Assembly (NCBI GenBank): GCA_030340625.1
Contig: JAOPHQ010005717.1
Coordinates: 22,501-86,500, forward strand
DNA from: Merluccius polli
Lineage: Eukaryota; Chordata; Actinopteri; Gadiformes; Merlucciidae
DNA length: 64,000 bases
Direction of reading: 5' to 3'
Each line of letters begins with the position of its first letter. The first letter of the stretch is position 1. A program made the position numbers and the translations under genes. Positions 23,326 through 34,071 of the stretch are shown here, piece after piece. The notes beneath the pieces are model-generated. The model did no database searches and had not been told where the DNA came from. It was given only the letters and a program-made list of their open reading frames with translations.

Positions 23326-25024
23326 CGGTAGTTATTATGTCAAAACTTGAAACGCAGTGTTGGGGTGTAACAATTAAACAAGTCCATTTGTAGGTTGCTC
23401 AGTTTACCTCCATAATGTGGTGTCAATTGTCTTGTCTTTATGTACGATGTTTTGTTTTTGCTCAATAATGCTGACCGTTGCTAAGGCTATGATTCTTAGA
23501 TGGGCCGGAGTGTTTTTACCTGGGACACACACACAGGTGCCATTTGATAATTAGAGATGACTTGGACGATGACAATGAGGAAATTGAGGTTGTTTTATTT
23601 GAGGTATACCCATTTTAAGTACTCAAAACTATTCAATGACTATTCAATGACTATGTGTGACTACATATATATTCAATTTTCACTTCATTCACCATATTCA
23701 CCTATTGTTTGACTCACCTTTGTATGCACGTTTGTTTTGATATAACTTTCACATATGGTTTGAACTATTTAGATTAGTAACAATATAAGATCATTTAGGA
23801 TTTGGACACGCCTGATCTATAAACAATAATAGAAACAACTGTCTATATATTGTTTATGTTATATTGTGTCATGTTTTTCTGCAAAGATACTGGTTGGTTC
23901 TGGTCTCTCTTCCCCTCAGGACAATGGAGGGGGGTCCATTAGAGAGAGGACAGTTGATCTGGGGCTCCTGCCCTAAATGGACTCAGAGACTCATATCTGG
24001 ACATTGAAATGGACTGCAAACACGAAATGAACAGCAGGAACATTGTTTCCTGTTACCAGCGGTTGATCATAAGTTTCATACTAGGAGGCAACATGGCTGA
24101 CAGTCTAATCTGAATGTGATGTGTTTTTCCGCTCTATATTTTCTATTTTCTTTTTGATTCTTTTAATGATTGATTATTTACAAGTGATTGGTGTTGAAAG
24201 ATGTTAACACTCTGTAATGATGATTGTTGTGCATTGACAGTGATTAGCTTAAAGAGAAGTGCTTCATCCTGATTGGCTTGTGGGTGAGATTTCTATAGAT
24301 TAGGAAACCGTCATGATACTCTTTTTACATCTCCTAGAGGTGGTTTTCGACTAGATGATGGTAACCCGACCTGGACAGACCTCTCTTCAGCTGCTGAAAG
24401 GGTAACTGGGAAGAGCTCTTCCAGTGGGGCGAGACTAGCTCATGAATGTGGTCTTATTAGAACAATTGAATAAGTTTACCTAGTCTAAGAATAAATAAAA
24501 TAATGTGGGCATAAGATTCAAAGGTAACGCTAGAAGACTAAATTAGTTGTGCCAAAAACCTTGATAAACTAGGACCCAGAATCACTGTCATATACATATA
24601 TATTTTATGTTATTATCATCAATATATAAAGGTCAAGACAAGCGGGAAGAATGAATGCAACATGCTTAACTTTGTGTTAATTTTGCGTGACTTCTTCAAA
24701 GTCACGAAGGGGGAATATGTAGTGTATTTTATTTTCAAGGGGGGAATATTTTTTTGTTCATCACATTCACTCATCCTTAACATAAAGAATGCATCTGCTC
24801 TAGGAGAGGAACACAGAGGTGTCCTCTTACAACTTAGAAACATATAGATAAACCTAAAGGCTAAAAGTGTAAATTAAACGAGACAAACAGACATCCCTAA
24901 GTGCTAATTGTTTATGTTAAGAGCTCTCTCCCATGTCCTGGGACCTTGAGGTTATCTTAGTCGTAAAATCTAAACGCTATCTGCTCGCTGGGCGTAGAGT
25001 TCGGCCTTTGGAAACAACCATATC
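23326..25024. other. Unassigned part of the insertion splitting the LINE
   Basis: This is AT-rich non-coding sequence. GAAGGGGGAATATGTAGTG at about 24706 resembles a polypurine tract followed by an LTR-like TGTAGTG, but no matching LTR copy was found. It may belong to the retrovirus-like remnant downstream. Confidence 0.3.
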
Positions 25025-25264
25025 TTGCGTACCATGTGTTTTGTTGAAATAGATTGCATCTTGATTTTGATTTTTTTGTTTTTGTTTTATTTGTTTAATT
25101 GTCGAATTTGCTTAAGTCAGACATGTTCTTTGAACAGTTGCAATGACCTGGTTAAAGTAATCATTGGGAAATACTTCAGCAATCTGTTGGGAAAGGATCT
25201 AATGCACAAGCTAGATAGTTTATTGACATTAGGAAGAATTGGGTTTACCTTGCCAACGCCTAAT

Positions 25265-25549
25265 GCTGTTATGCTGTGTTTAATATCATTATTTGTTACC
25301 TTTGTCCACCGCCACGTCAAAAATACAGCGTCAACACCGGGTGGTGCAGCAGATACGCATCAAACAGCGGCTAGGTTTCATTCTCAGTCACTAGGAATGG
25401 TGGAAAGAGTGAATGGGACATTCAAGAAACTAACAACATTTTTGAGAAACAGAGTTTCAGAGCCGAAGGACGAACCACCAAGGAGAGTGGAGACAGGTGA
25501 CCAGGTGTACCTGAGAGTGTTCAGGGGACAGTGGAGCGCCGTGACTTGA
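25265..25549 (+). pseudogene. Endogenous-retrovirus-like integrase C-terminal remnant
   Basis: A short open stretch reads HSQSLGMVERVNGTFKKL, resembling the region around the catalytic Glu of retroviral integrases, then after a deletion a GDQVYLRVFRGQW motif like the integrase C-terminal domain. The integrase core and everything upstream are absent. What follows to 26449 has no recognisable env frame. It is an inactive fossil. Family assignment is tentative, resting on these two motifs and on the LTR-like segment at 26450. Confidence 0.5.
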
Positions 25550-26449
25550 TCAGGCTCGGTTACATAGACTGGTACCTGATTTCCTGGAGTTTGGCACGTG
25601 TCTAGGAGGACATTGCATCTGATTTACTTGAATGATGAATTATTAAACGTACCGTTGTGGGTCATGTTTGCCATTACAATGCATTGTTTAAGTTCGGATG
25701 TGTTATGCTGTTTTCCCATGATTGCTTTAATAATGAGACTGATGAATTTCTTTGATGCTACGGGAATATGTTCTGATCACTGGTATGGCCGAGTTGATGA
25801 GCGGATCCACGGGCGAGGCACACATGGGTACGTGTTAGTAACCTTGTCGTGTGGGTCTTGCCCATGGATGACAAGATGGACATTAAATTCGTGAACTGTC
25901 CGACCTGAGGTTGGCTACGGAAACGGGTGATAACACTGTGATGATGTTTGAGAACCCTGCATGTATGGAGCCATTGCATGCATGTCTACAGGCGTTCTTT
26001 AGTTCTATATAGGTTTACTGTTCCTTAAACCTGGAGGTATTCGATTTTGGTTATACATGCATATAAGTATTTGAAGGGATTTCTTATGATGAAATTACTG
26101 TGCATTTATTACTGTGCCTTTGTGTCCTCAAGATACTGTGATGACGGTATGACAGATTGATTGTATGATGTGTTGATAATTTGTCTACTGTTTGTTGGCT
26201 ACGGCCCATGTATTCTTTGAGACACACCAAGGTGAATGCCGTCCACGTTAGAGATGCGACAGGTTTTCCTCCTGTTTAGTGGGGGGTTTTCCCGAACTAA
26301 GTCGGTTGGTGATGTTGATGTTGACCCACGGTAACCAATCCGTGGGGTTTTTTCTTTTCGCTTGAATTTATACTCACCATTTTTAGACCTTATATGATAC
26401 ATTGCACTAGTAGTTGGTAGTATGGTCATCAGTGATGACCAAGGAGGGA
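25550..26449 (+). other. Non-coding remnant between pol fragment and LTR
   Basis: No coherent frame is visible. It ends in the purine-rich tract ACCAAGGAGGGAC immediately before the LTR-like TGTGACGAATG. Confidence 0.4.
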
Positions 26450-26825
26450 CTGTGACGAATGTATAACCGCACATATGTATCAACAGGCTGTAATATCTAC
26501 ACATAGCCACTAGGGAATAGAAATAAATATATAAGTTGTATTAACCGCACCTGGCCACCAGATGGCAGCACACATAATACACTGGGGGCGGGCGCTAAAC
26601 ACTAGCCAATCAGAGCATAGTATGCGTCATAGAGGCCACGCCTGCTCAGGTACTACCAAACCACACATCCGGGGAAAGGGCAGAAACCCCCAGGCAGCGT
26701 ATCTATTAGATACCCAGCTAAGGGTAGCTCCACGCGTGAACTATACATACCTCTCCTTTTGCTTCATAGATAATATACCTAAAGCTAAACAAATAAAGTG
26801 AGTTAAAAGCGATCCTGTGTCGGGG
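26450..26825 (+). mobile_element. Retroviral-type 3' LTR
   Basis: It starts TGTGACGAATGTATAACC after a polypurine tract and carries AATAAA at about 26791. It ends near TGTCGGGGGCCTTCTTCC where LINE sequence resumes. Only one copy is seen, so the element lost its 5' half or is rearranged. The exact right end is uncertain. Confidence 0.55.
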
Positions 26826-27262
26826 GCCTTCTTCCTCAAAGAACAGCATTACATGAGACACCACCACCCAGAGAGTATCAGAGCAAAGAGGAAGCGGTTT
26901 CATAACAGTTTTTACCCAGCAGCCATCAGACTGCTGGCAGAGAACATTCAAGCTGGACTGACAAACTATACCCCATCTCAGACTCTGACCCATTGAGACA
27001 CACACATGCATACGCACATACACGCACACACACACACATACACCTACCTCCTCTTCTCACACATTGTCTTTTATTGCACTTTTTGCACTACATATTTATC
27101 TTGCTAGTATATTTATTAGAATGTGGACCTTTTTAATCTGTTTGACTGTTTTACTATGTGTTTAATATTATGTGCTATTTTTATTTTTAATATCATTGAC
27201 TGAGTGAACTGCACAAGAATTCCAATGCCCCTGTGCACCTGTACTTGGACAAATGGCAACAA
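26826..27262 (+). mobile_element. 3' end of an L2/CR1-type LINE
   Basis: It encodes the usual last residues of fish LINE ORF2 (HYMRHHHPESIRAKRKRFHN then FYPAAIRLL, about 26850-26935) and a stop near 26993. Then comes a 3' UTR with TTTTGCACTACATATTTATC and the terminal phrase GGCAACAAATAAACTGATAAAC. It is most simply the other half of the LINE at 21476-23325, split by 23326-26825. Confidence 0.75.
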
Positions 27263-27650
27263 ATAAACTGATAAACTGAAGGCTTGCACATGAAAACACA
27301 TCAATGCATAATTAATTAAAAGAAGGCCAGGCCAAGTAGGCCTCAACGAGTCACAGAAAGTAAGCGCCAGAATAAAGTAGTCCAACAATAGGCCATGTGA
27401 TTGAATATCCAGTAATTAGTAAAACAAAAAAGGTTCTTGAAAAAATAGCCAAATATGAGCTATCTCAAAACATTAAATTGGCTCAACAACAGATCATCAG
27501 GTCATCACCAGTCAACCCCAACCCATATTTCCACACACCCATATGCCTATGGCACTCAACCTCATCAGTCAACCCCAAACCATTTTTTCCCCTCCCACCC
27601 ATATCACACTGGATTATGATAAATGGGGAGACCAGCCTACTTCAGCTACA
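27263..27650. other. No gene seen
   Basis: This is non-coding sequence with a tandem-like pair of phrases around ATCAGTCAACCCCAA (about 27509 and 27569). Confidence 0.4.
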
Positions 27651-28512
27651 TTTTACTTGTCGAAGCCAGACACCTTTTAACTTTCACCAGCTTGTCCATA
27701 TTGGGGGACAGTTTCTGGGCAGTGGCTTTTTTGCATAACATCATTCAGATGTCCGTGCTAGAGGATGTATACCCGACCCAAGCCTGACGGGACCCGACGG
27801 TACCCGACGTGCTGGGTCGGGTTTAGACAGATATCTATAAATTATGCTCGGGTTCGGGTCAGGCTCGGTCACGTCTGCGCAATTTGAAATTTAAAACAGC
27901 TTATTATGCCTTTTATGTGGGCCTATGTGAATTGATTTCAATTGGTTGCTCACTGTTCGCGCATGTTGCGCTCATCTGTTTGTTGACATTTCCAAATGTG
28001 CTGCAGTTGCATAATAAAGGTGGACTTTCATAAACACAAACGTAAATGTGTCATTAGTATGAAAAAAATATAGACTTTAACTGTGTCGGGCTCGGGTCGG
28101 GCTCGGATATAAAAAGCTTGATGCCTGTTGGGCTCGGGTCGGGTTCGGTTACTTCTCTGTCGGACTCGGGCCGGGCTCGACAGAAAATTCCGGCCGATCC
28201 GCACTCTAGTCCGTGCGTCAGGCGATTGCGCACTTTCGATTTATTAATATTCATCACGGAAAAGGCCTGCTCACATAAATATGTTGCCCCAAACATACAA
28301 AGTATTTTACCTGCAAAGGCCGTGAGCATTGGGTACTGTGGTGGCAAGGTTTGATAGAATGATTCGATTGCAACAGATGCGTAGTTATCCTTCAACGGTG
28401 CGCAACACTGCAGTTCTATCAGTTCCATTTGGATCGCCTCTGGGACCTCGGAAGCGTCAATCGTGAATGGAGAGCGAAAAAGCGCAAAGTCCTTTTCCAG
28501 TTCCAGAAAATT
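27651..28512 (-). pseudogene. hAT transposase C-terminal remnant (GTF2IRD2-like family)
   Basis: On the minus strand the frame reads FLELEKDFALFRSPF, then QMELIELQC, YPMLTAFAGKILCMFGATYL and CEQAFSVMNINKSKVRNRLT. This is the hAT dimerisation domain, as in the domesticated GTF2IRD2/EPM2AIP1-like group. At RLTD the frame is interrupted by a 450-bp MITE (27759-28208) and resumes with NMDKLVKVKRC, ending near 27651. The N-terminal parts (zinc finger, catalytic core) are missing because an ISL2EU-like element abuts at about 28515. Only the last ~170 codons remain. Confidence 0.85.
27759..28208. mobile_element. 450-bp hAT-type MITE, 8-bp duplication
   Basis: Left end TAGAGGATGTATACCCGACC, right end read inward TAGAGTGCGGATCGGCCGG. 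GTCCGTGC is repeated at 27751-27758 and 28209-28216. Arrays of CGGGTCGGG/CCCGACCC phrases fill both ends. It interrupts the hAT transposase remnant, so it is younger than that gene. Confidence 0.85.
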
Positions 28513-28654
28513 AAATATATATATATATAGAGAGAGAGAGGGTTTTCACGGCGCGTCATCAGCGCGTCATCAATCCGGCAGTCGCCATATTGGAGGTACT
28601 CGGCAAGGTAAATAAAGCGCACGCTGCAGTAGATCCCGAACGTCTTCCTGGAAA

Positions 28655-30300
28655 ATGGTACATTATTGCCGCGTTTTTGGCTGTACCAATCGGTCAGACC
28701 GCGAAAAACATTTGGAGTATTACAGACTGCCAAAAGTTATAACAAATCAAGGAGAACAATGCCAAAAGTTGTCAGAGAAAAGGAGGCGCTTGTGGTTAGC
28801 GAAGCTAAACCAGGATCTACATGGCAAAAATCTGGACAACGTCCGAATTTGTTCGGCATTTCTTGTCAGGTAAGTGACATGTTGATAGCAGTGGCTCTTA
28901 ACTAATTTTCTAGTGTAATGATAATAATATAATTCATATCAAGCTACCGTATGTTGCATTATTGACTTAATATCTGATTAGGATCATATTTAATAGCATG
29001 CTACAGTAGTATCAAAAGGATGACCCAGATTGGGTGCCATCTGTTGGAATGACAGGTCAGCAAAGGTCTCCTGAAAAAGCTGGGACATCATCACGCTACA
29101 GCCGTCGTGGGAATAGAACCCAGCAGAGACTGAGAGAAGCTGCTGATGCTGATGCTGCTGCTGGTGCTGCTGATGCTGGTGCTGGAGTTGCTGCTGAGAC
29201 TGATGATCCTGAGACTGATGACCCTACTACAAGTGGTTATATCAGAAGCAATTTGTGCAGCACAGAGACTCAAAGTGAATTGACTGGTGATTTAATTGAG
29301 GCTATGAACAGCGAACTTCAAAATCTTAGAACTGAAAACATCCAGTTGCGCTCTGATGTTGCACATTTGTCCACTACCTATGACCAAAGTGCATTTGTTG
29401 ATGAGGATGAAAAGGTTTTATTTTTCACTGGCCTACCTACATACCAGAACTTGGTACTCTTCACATTCCTTAGTCCCCACCTCCCTGTGAAGTCACTTGA
29501 TAAGTTTAAGCAGTTGATGCTGACACTGATGCGCCTTAGGCTTAATGTTTCCACGACCTTCCTGACATGCATTTAACATATCAATAGCCACTGCTTCTAG
29601 GATAGTCACTGATGTCATTGATGTCATGTTTATTCGTATGAAACCACTTATCATATGGCCAGAAATGGAGCATTTACAAAAAACTATGCCAATGCAATTC
29701 AGGAAACATTTTGTGAAAAAATGTGCTGTTATTATTGACTGTTTTGAGGTTTTTATAGAACGTCCGTCTAACCTTATAGCCAGAGCAGAAACATGGTCTT
29801 CCTACAAGCACCATAACACAGTTAAATTCTTGATTGGTATTACACCACAGGGCACAGTGTCTTACATTTCAAATGCATGGGGAGGAAGAGTCAGTGACAA
29901 ACACCTAACTGAAAACTGTGGCTTTTTGGACAACATAGTTCCTGGTGATCTTGTCCTTGCTGACCGTGGCTTTAATATTCAAGCCACTTTGGGTTGTAGA
30001 ATGGCTCATGTAAAAATTCCAGCCTTCACTCGTGGAAAGTCACAGTTGGCTCCTGTTGACTTAGAAACCACAAGAAAAATTGCCCACGTCAGGATTCATG
30101 TTGAGCGTGTAATTGGTAGCGTGCGCCAGAAATATACTATCTTGGGGGGGATATTACCAATTGATTTCTTGATGTGCAAAGATAGTGATGGTTATTGTAC
30201 CATTGATAAGATTGTACTTGTCTGTTGTGCTCTGGTGAACCTTTGCCCATCCATTGTTGATTTTGACTTAAGTATATTTCTATATGCACTTTGTCAATAA
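28655..30300 (+). pseudogene. THAP/DDE_4 transposase, frameshifted
   Basis: It would bind the element ends through a THAP finger and cut and join DNA with a DDE nuclease. Exon 1 (28655 to about 28868, donor GTAAGT) encodes the THAP start CRVFGCTN and RRLWLAKL. At the final Cys-His the reading is ICSAFLV: two bases appear missing, removing the zinc-binding His and shifting the frame. Exon 2 (about 29012) reads DDPDWVPSVG, an Ala/Asp-rich linker, a short coiled stretch and the start of the helix-turn-helix. Near 29560 stops and shifts interrupt it. From 29626 an open frame of 224 codons holds the nuclease: Asp in IIDCFEVFIE, Asp in LVLADRGFN, Glu in HVERVIGSVRQ. Catalytic residues are intact although the gene is not. 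Confidence 0.85.
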
Positions 30301-30477
30301 AAAGACTATATATAGCCTAAAATTATTTATAAATGGTTAATTTACAGTTTTTGTTCATGTATTGTTGTGGAAGAGAACACAGCATAACACTATCATCAGA
30401 ACAGATTTATTAAAGGAAAACCACACAGGTATCAGAACAGATAGCTTATAAACTATACAGTACTATAAATTATAGAT

Positions 30478-30716
30478 TTAAGGTCTTCCGCTGTGTATGG
30501 GCTTGGCGAGAAAACCAGGTAGTAGACGATGTCAGGATAAGAAACAGACGGAAGACTCTCCGGGTCGTCATTGATCCAAGACGAGGGAGCCAACTCATAG
30601 GGATGTGCACCACCAATAAAGTGTAACTTCCTCAAATATCCTTTCCTCTGGTCCAAGTCCTTCCCTGTATGCCTTTGCATCTATAACGCCTTTTGACAAG
30701 CTTTTCTTTGGTTTTT
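30478..30716 (-). pseudogene. First exon of SWIM/YqaJ accessory protein, truncated
   Basis: The minus-strand frame reads GYLRKLHFIGGAHPYELAPS then PSVSYPDIVYYLVFSPSPYT. It aligns by eye with the first exon of the complete gene at 35016 (RYLEKIKLIG..CPFTLES, then PEVDYGDIWNYLIESPG). Upstream, residues IDAKAYREGLGPEER lie in another frame, so there is a small indel. SWIM and nuclease exons are absent. Confidence 0.7.
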
Positions 30717-30858
30717 GACCTTTATCCAGCGCAGCGTTTACATCGATACAGCGCAGTGTTTACATCTAGTGCCTCCAATATGGCCGCGCATCCGGGTTAC
30801 TGCCCAAGACGTGACGTAGGTGAAAACCCTCTCTCTCTCTCTCTATATATATATATAC

Positions 30859-32078
30859 ACTCACCGGCCACTTTATTAGGTACACCTTGCTAGTACCGGG
30901 TTGGACCCCCTTTTGCCTTCAGAACTGCCTTAATCCTTCGTGGCACAGATTCAACAAGGTACTGGAAACATTCCTCAGAGAGTTTGGTTGATATTGACAT
31001 GATAGCATCACGCAGTTGCTGCAGATTTGTCGGCTGCACATCCATGATGCGAATCTCCCGTTCCACCACATCCCAAAGGTGCTCTATTGGATTGAGATCT
31101 GGTGACTGTGGAGGCCATTTGAGTACAGTGAACTCATTGTCATGTTCAAGAAACCAGTCTGAGATGATTCGCGCTTTATGACATGGCGCGTTATCCTGCT
31201 GGAAGTAGCCATCAGAAGATGGGTACACTGTGGTCATAAAGGGATGGACATGGTCAGCAACAATACTCAGGTAGTCTGTGGCTTTGACACGATGCTCAAT
31301 TGGTACTAATAAGCCCAAAGTGTGCCAGGAAAATATCCCCCACACCATTACACCACCACCACCAGCCTGAACCGTTGATACAAGGCAGGATGGATCCATG
31401 CTTTCATGTTGTTGACGCCAAATTCAGACCCTACCATCCGAATGTCGCAGCAGAAATCGAGACTCATCAGACCAGGCAACGTTTTTCCAATCTTCGATTG
31501 TCCAATTTTGGTGAGCCTGTGCGAATTGTAGCCTCAGTTTCCTGTTCTTAGCTGACAGGAGTGGCACCCGGTGTGGTCTTCTGCTGCTGTAGCCCATCCG
31601 CCTCAAGGTTCGACGTGTTGTGCGTTCAGAGATGCTCTTCTGCATACCTCTGTTGTAACGAGTGGTTATTTGAGTTACAGTTGCCTTTCTATCAGCTCGA
31701 ACCAGTCTGGCCATTCTCCTCTGACCTCTAGCATCAACAAGGCATTTGCGCCCACAGAACTGCCGCTCACTGGATATTTTCTCTTTTTCGGACCATTCTC
31801 TGTAAACCCTAGAGATGGTTGTGCGTGAAAATCCCAGTAGATCAGCAGTCTCTGAAATACTCAGACCAGCCCATCTGGCACCAACAACCATGCCACGTTC
31901 AAAGTCACTTAAATCACCTTTCTTCCCCATTCTGATGCTCGGTTTGAACTGCAGCAGATCGTCCTGACCATGTCTACATGCCTAAATGCATTGAGTTGCT
32001 GCCATGTGATTGGCTGATTAGAAATTTGCGTTAACGAGCAGTTGGACAGGTGTACCTAATAAAGTGGCCGGTGAGTGT
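30859..32078 (-). mobile_element. Complete Tc1-family transposon
   Basis: It has inverted ends CACTCACCGGCCACTTTATT and the exact mirror, each flanked by TA inside TA-rich sequence. Length is 1220 bp, normal for a full Tc1 element with about 30-bp ends. It sits directly against the right end of the ISL2EU-like element, probably having used that element's (TA)n terminus as target. Confidence 0.93.
30890..31930 (-). pseudogene. Tc1 transposase with one in-frame stop
   Basis: This cut-and-paste transposase acts on TA targets. Reading from 31930, the N-terminal paired-type HTH domain is seen (GKKGDLSDFERGMVVGARW, ETADLLGFSRTTISRVY), then RRTLRRMGYSSRR. The catalytic DD34E residues follow: Asp in VAWSDESRF, Asp in YFQQDNAPCH, Glu in SPDLNPIEHLWD. 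At 31424-31426 a TGA stands where the frame otherwise continues as IWRQQHESMDPS. The frame is the same on both sides (347 codons in all), so one nonsense change is the only lesion visible. The change is compatible with CpG decay of an Arg codon. The ORFs on the other strand are shadows. Confidence 0.93.
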
Positions 32079-32122
32079 ATATAGACCATAGATCATAGAT
32101 ATAGACCATAGATCATAAATCC

Positions 32123-32150
32123 ATAGACCACGTAATCGTGGTCTATGGGC
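32123..32150. repeat. Perfect 12-bp-arm hairpin
   Basis: CCATAGACCACG, spacer TAAT, CGTGGTCTATGG. It follows repeated ATAGACCATAGATCAT phrases (32083-32120). It may be the end structure of the element carrying the THAP exon next to it. Confidence 0.7.
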
Positions 32151-32269
32151 ATCGGGACCATATCCACAATCTCCTCCTCGGTCTCCGCCGGGCCAGGTTC
32201 CGGACTCGATGTCGGACGAGTGCGGCGCTCCCAAACACCGGCCCGCGTCTTGTTGCTGTAAGCGTTCCA

Positions 32270-32598
32270 CTCGAACAAGGTTGGTATGGCGTTGGCAGTT
32301 AAAAACCGTCTTCCTTTTGCAGTGGTGCGGATCTGGTCCTTGGTGAAATGACGGCTGCAGACCTTTGTATGCGGAGTAATGGTAAACCCGGTTCTGCGGA
32401 TCTTGTGAAGCCACTGTGTACGGTGGCCAGTATGTTTAGTTCGGTGTTATACCGACTCGATCCAGTACACAGTGGCACACAACAATGCTCATTTGAGCCC
32501 CCTACAACCTTCTGCAACTTATATCCATCCCTCATGTTATTTTTTTTCTTCTTTCGTACAGTTACAGCTCTCATTTGTTCGTTTTGATTCATATTCAC
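32270..32598 (-). pseudogene. Isolated THAP-domain exon, frameshifted
   Basis: On the minus strand HCCVPLCTGSSRYNTELN gives the first Cys pair of a THAP finger. After a frame change near 32430 it continues WLHKIRRTGFTITPHTKVCS and RHFTKDQIR, giving the conserved Trp, Cys and His-Phe. THAP fingers bind DNA and are found in P-element, Kolobok and ISL2EU-type transposases. No transposase follows on this strand before the Tc1 element. It is the 5' end of a third THAP transposase gene, cut off or deleted. Confidence 0.75.
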
Positions 32599-33130
32599 CG
32601 CTGTTGTAGTGAAGCAGGAAGAAAACCGGAAACTCTTCTGCCGACAACCGGGGAAAACGGAAGTACGTCACGCGAGTTGTGCACAGAGCCTATTGCGCGC
32701 ACCGCCCCCCCGTCGGCCGTAGGTCCGCGGTGACGCCATGACGCTCGAACGTGAACGTCGTTTTACGGCAGCGGAAGATTTACGACAGCCAGCATACAGA
32801 CAGTGAGCAACGGACTTCACATGATATTATTCACAACTCGGATTAATTTAATGAAACCCATTGATTCTTTTGATCGGTGGACCCCTTTTGATTGGATATT
32901 ATGGGATATACAAGTCTGTACATTTTTTGAACGAAGGTAAACGATTGAGAATTGATTTAGTTAGGCCAGAGATCAATGTGTAATCGATGTGTAAACTGTG
33001 ACTCTGAATAAATATAAATGCTATCGAAATTTAGTTTGGATATCGTTATTATTGAATATACAAATCTGTAGATTAGTGACATTTTTTGAATGAAGGTTAG
33101 CGGTTGAAATGTGAATGAATTAGTTACGAC
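32599..33130. other. Non-coding DNA, probable 5' part of the THAP element
   Basis: It includes GCGCGCACCGCCCCCCCG and GTAGGTCCGCGGTGACG (about 32695-32735). The latter phrase recurs at about 43420. Confidence 0.35.
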
Positions 33131-33545
33131 GTGTTAAACAGTGGAAGGTCCGCCGGTTACAATGGGACGAACGGTAGAATATGACGATTTGAAACTAAAA
33201 CTGCGATACAGAAAAAAGTATAACAGCTATCGAAATTTCGTGAACACGGCTAGATAGATACAAATCTCTAGATTTGTTTAATTGTTTGAACGATGGGAAA
33301 CGGTTGAAATTTGAAATAGTTACGACGTAAAGCAGCGGAAGTAAACAGTGGAAGGTCCGCCGGTTACAATGGGACGAACGGTAGAATATGACGATTTGAA
33401 ACTAAAACTGCGATACAGAAAAAAGTATAACAGCTATCGAAATTTCGTGAACACGGCTAGATAGATACAAATCTCTAGATTTGTTTAATTGTTTGAACGA
33501 TGGGAAAAGGTTGAAATTTGAATTAGTTACGACGTAAAGAATGTG
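33131..33545. repeat. 207-bp tandem duplication
   Basis: Two near-identical copies begin at GTGGAAGGTCCGCCGG (33141 and 33348), with a part unit before. No coding sequence. AT-rich DNA continues to 33800. Confidence 0.85.
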
Positions 33546-33802
33546 AAGAATAAGAGGCTGGGCGGACGGCGAAGCCCATTGATTTGTATTGGAAAAATAA
33601 AGGTGGAAAAAGTAGAATAATTTGAAAAGTTGAATTAATATGAAAGATGTGAATAGATAGCCATAATGTCGTAATAAATATGAACATTTTGATATTTGAA
33701 TGGTTTCTGTAGCTGAAAATATGAAGAAGGAGAAGAGTGCCAAAAAACGGTCGGAAGAAGAATAAAAATAAAAATAAAAATAATAAATATTTCGATATCT
33801 AG

Positions 33803-33861
33803 AGTGTGAATGCTCCAGCATTCACACTAACTAGAAAATTTCTAAAGAAATTTTGAGTGTG
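33803..33861. repeat. Structured repeat, copy 1: stacked hairpins around AACTAGAAAATT
   Basis: AGTGTGAATGCT/AGCATTCACACT forms a perfect 12-bp hairpin (33803-33828). CACACT can alternatively pair with AGTGTG at 33856-33861, enclosing AACTAG and the hairpin AAAATTTC/GAAATTTT. A second copy with different stem bases is at 44786-44844. Confidence 0.65.
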
Positions 33862-33937
33862 CCTGACTCTGGCCCAGTCGTCCCCATATATTATTGAGGA
33901 CGTCATGTAAGTCACGCAAGAAAATAAAGCAGGTGTT

Positions 33938-34040
33938 GGTGTGTGTTTGTCCGTGTGTGCGTGTGTGTGTGCGTATGTCTGTGTGTGTGTGTGTGTGTGT
34001 CTCTGTCTGTCTGTCTGTGTCTGTGTGTTTGTGTCTGTGT
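33938..34040. repeat. (GT)n / (CTGT)n microsatellite
   Basis: This is a GT run with CTGT interruptions. Confidence 0.9.
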
Positions 34041-34071
34041 TTGAGCTGTTAGAATGTCAGTTGGAAATGAT

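Larger units (their letters stand above)
28515..30858. mobile_element. Internally deleted ISL2EU-like element
   Basis: Both ends begin with (TA)n(GA)n then GGGTTTTCAC, and each carries GCCATATTGGAGG a little further in, making ~35-bp inverted ends. The left side codes a THAP/DDE_4 transposase on plus. The right side codes, on minus, the first exon of the SWIM/YqaJ accessory protein; the rest of that gene is deleted. The same convergent gene pair is seen complete at 35016-43241. The superfamily name is from memory that ISL2EU elements carry a transposase plus a YqaJ protein. Confidence 0.7.

Noticed and set aside
33803..33834. Helitron 3' end (hairpin followed by CTAG)
   Set aside because: The conserved sequence continues past CTAG in both copies and the second copy lacks the terminal hairpin, so CTAG is not a terminus.
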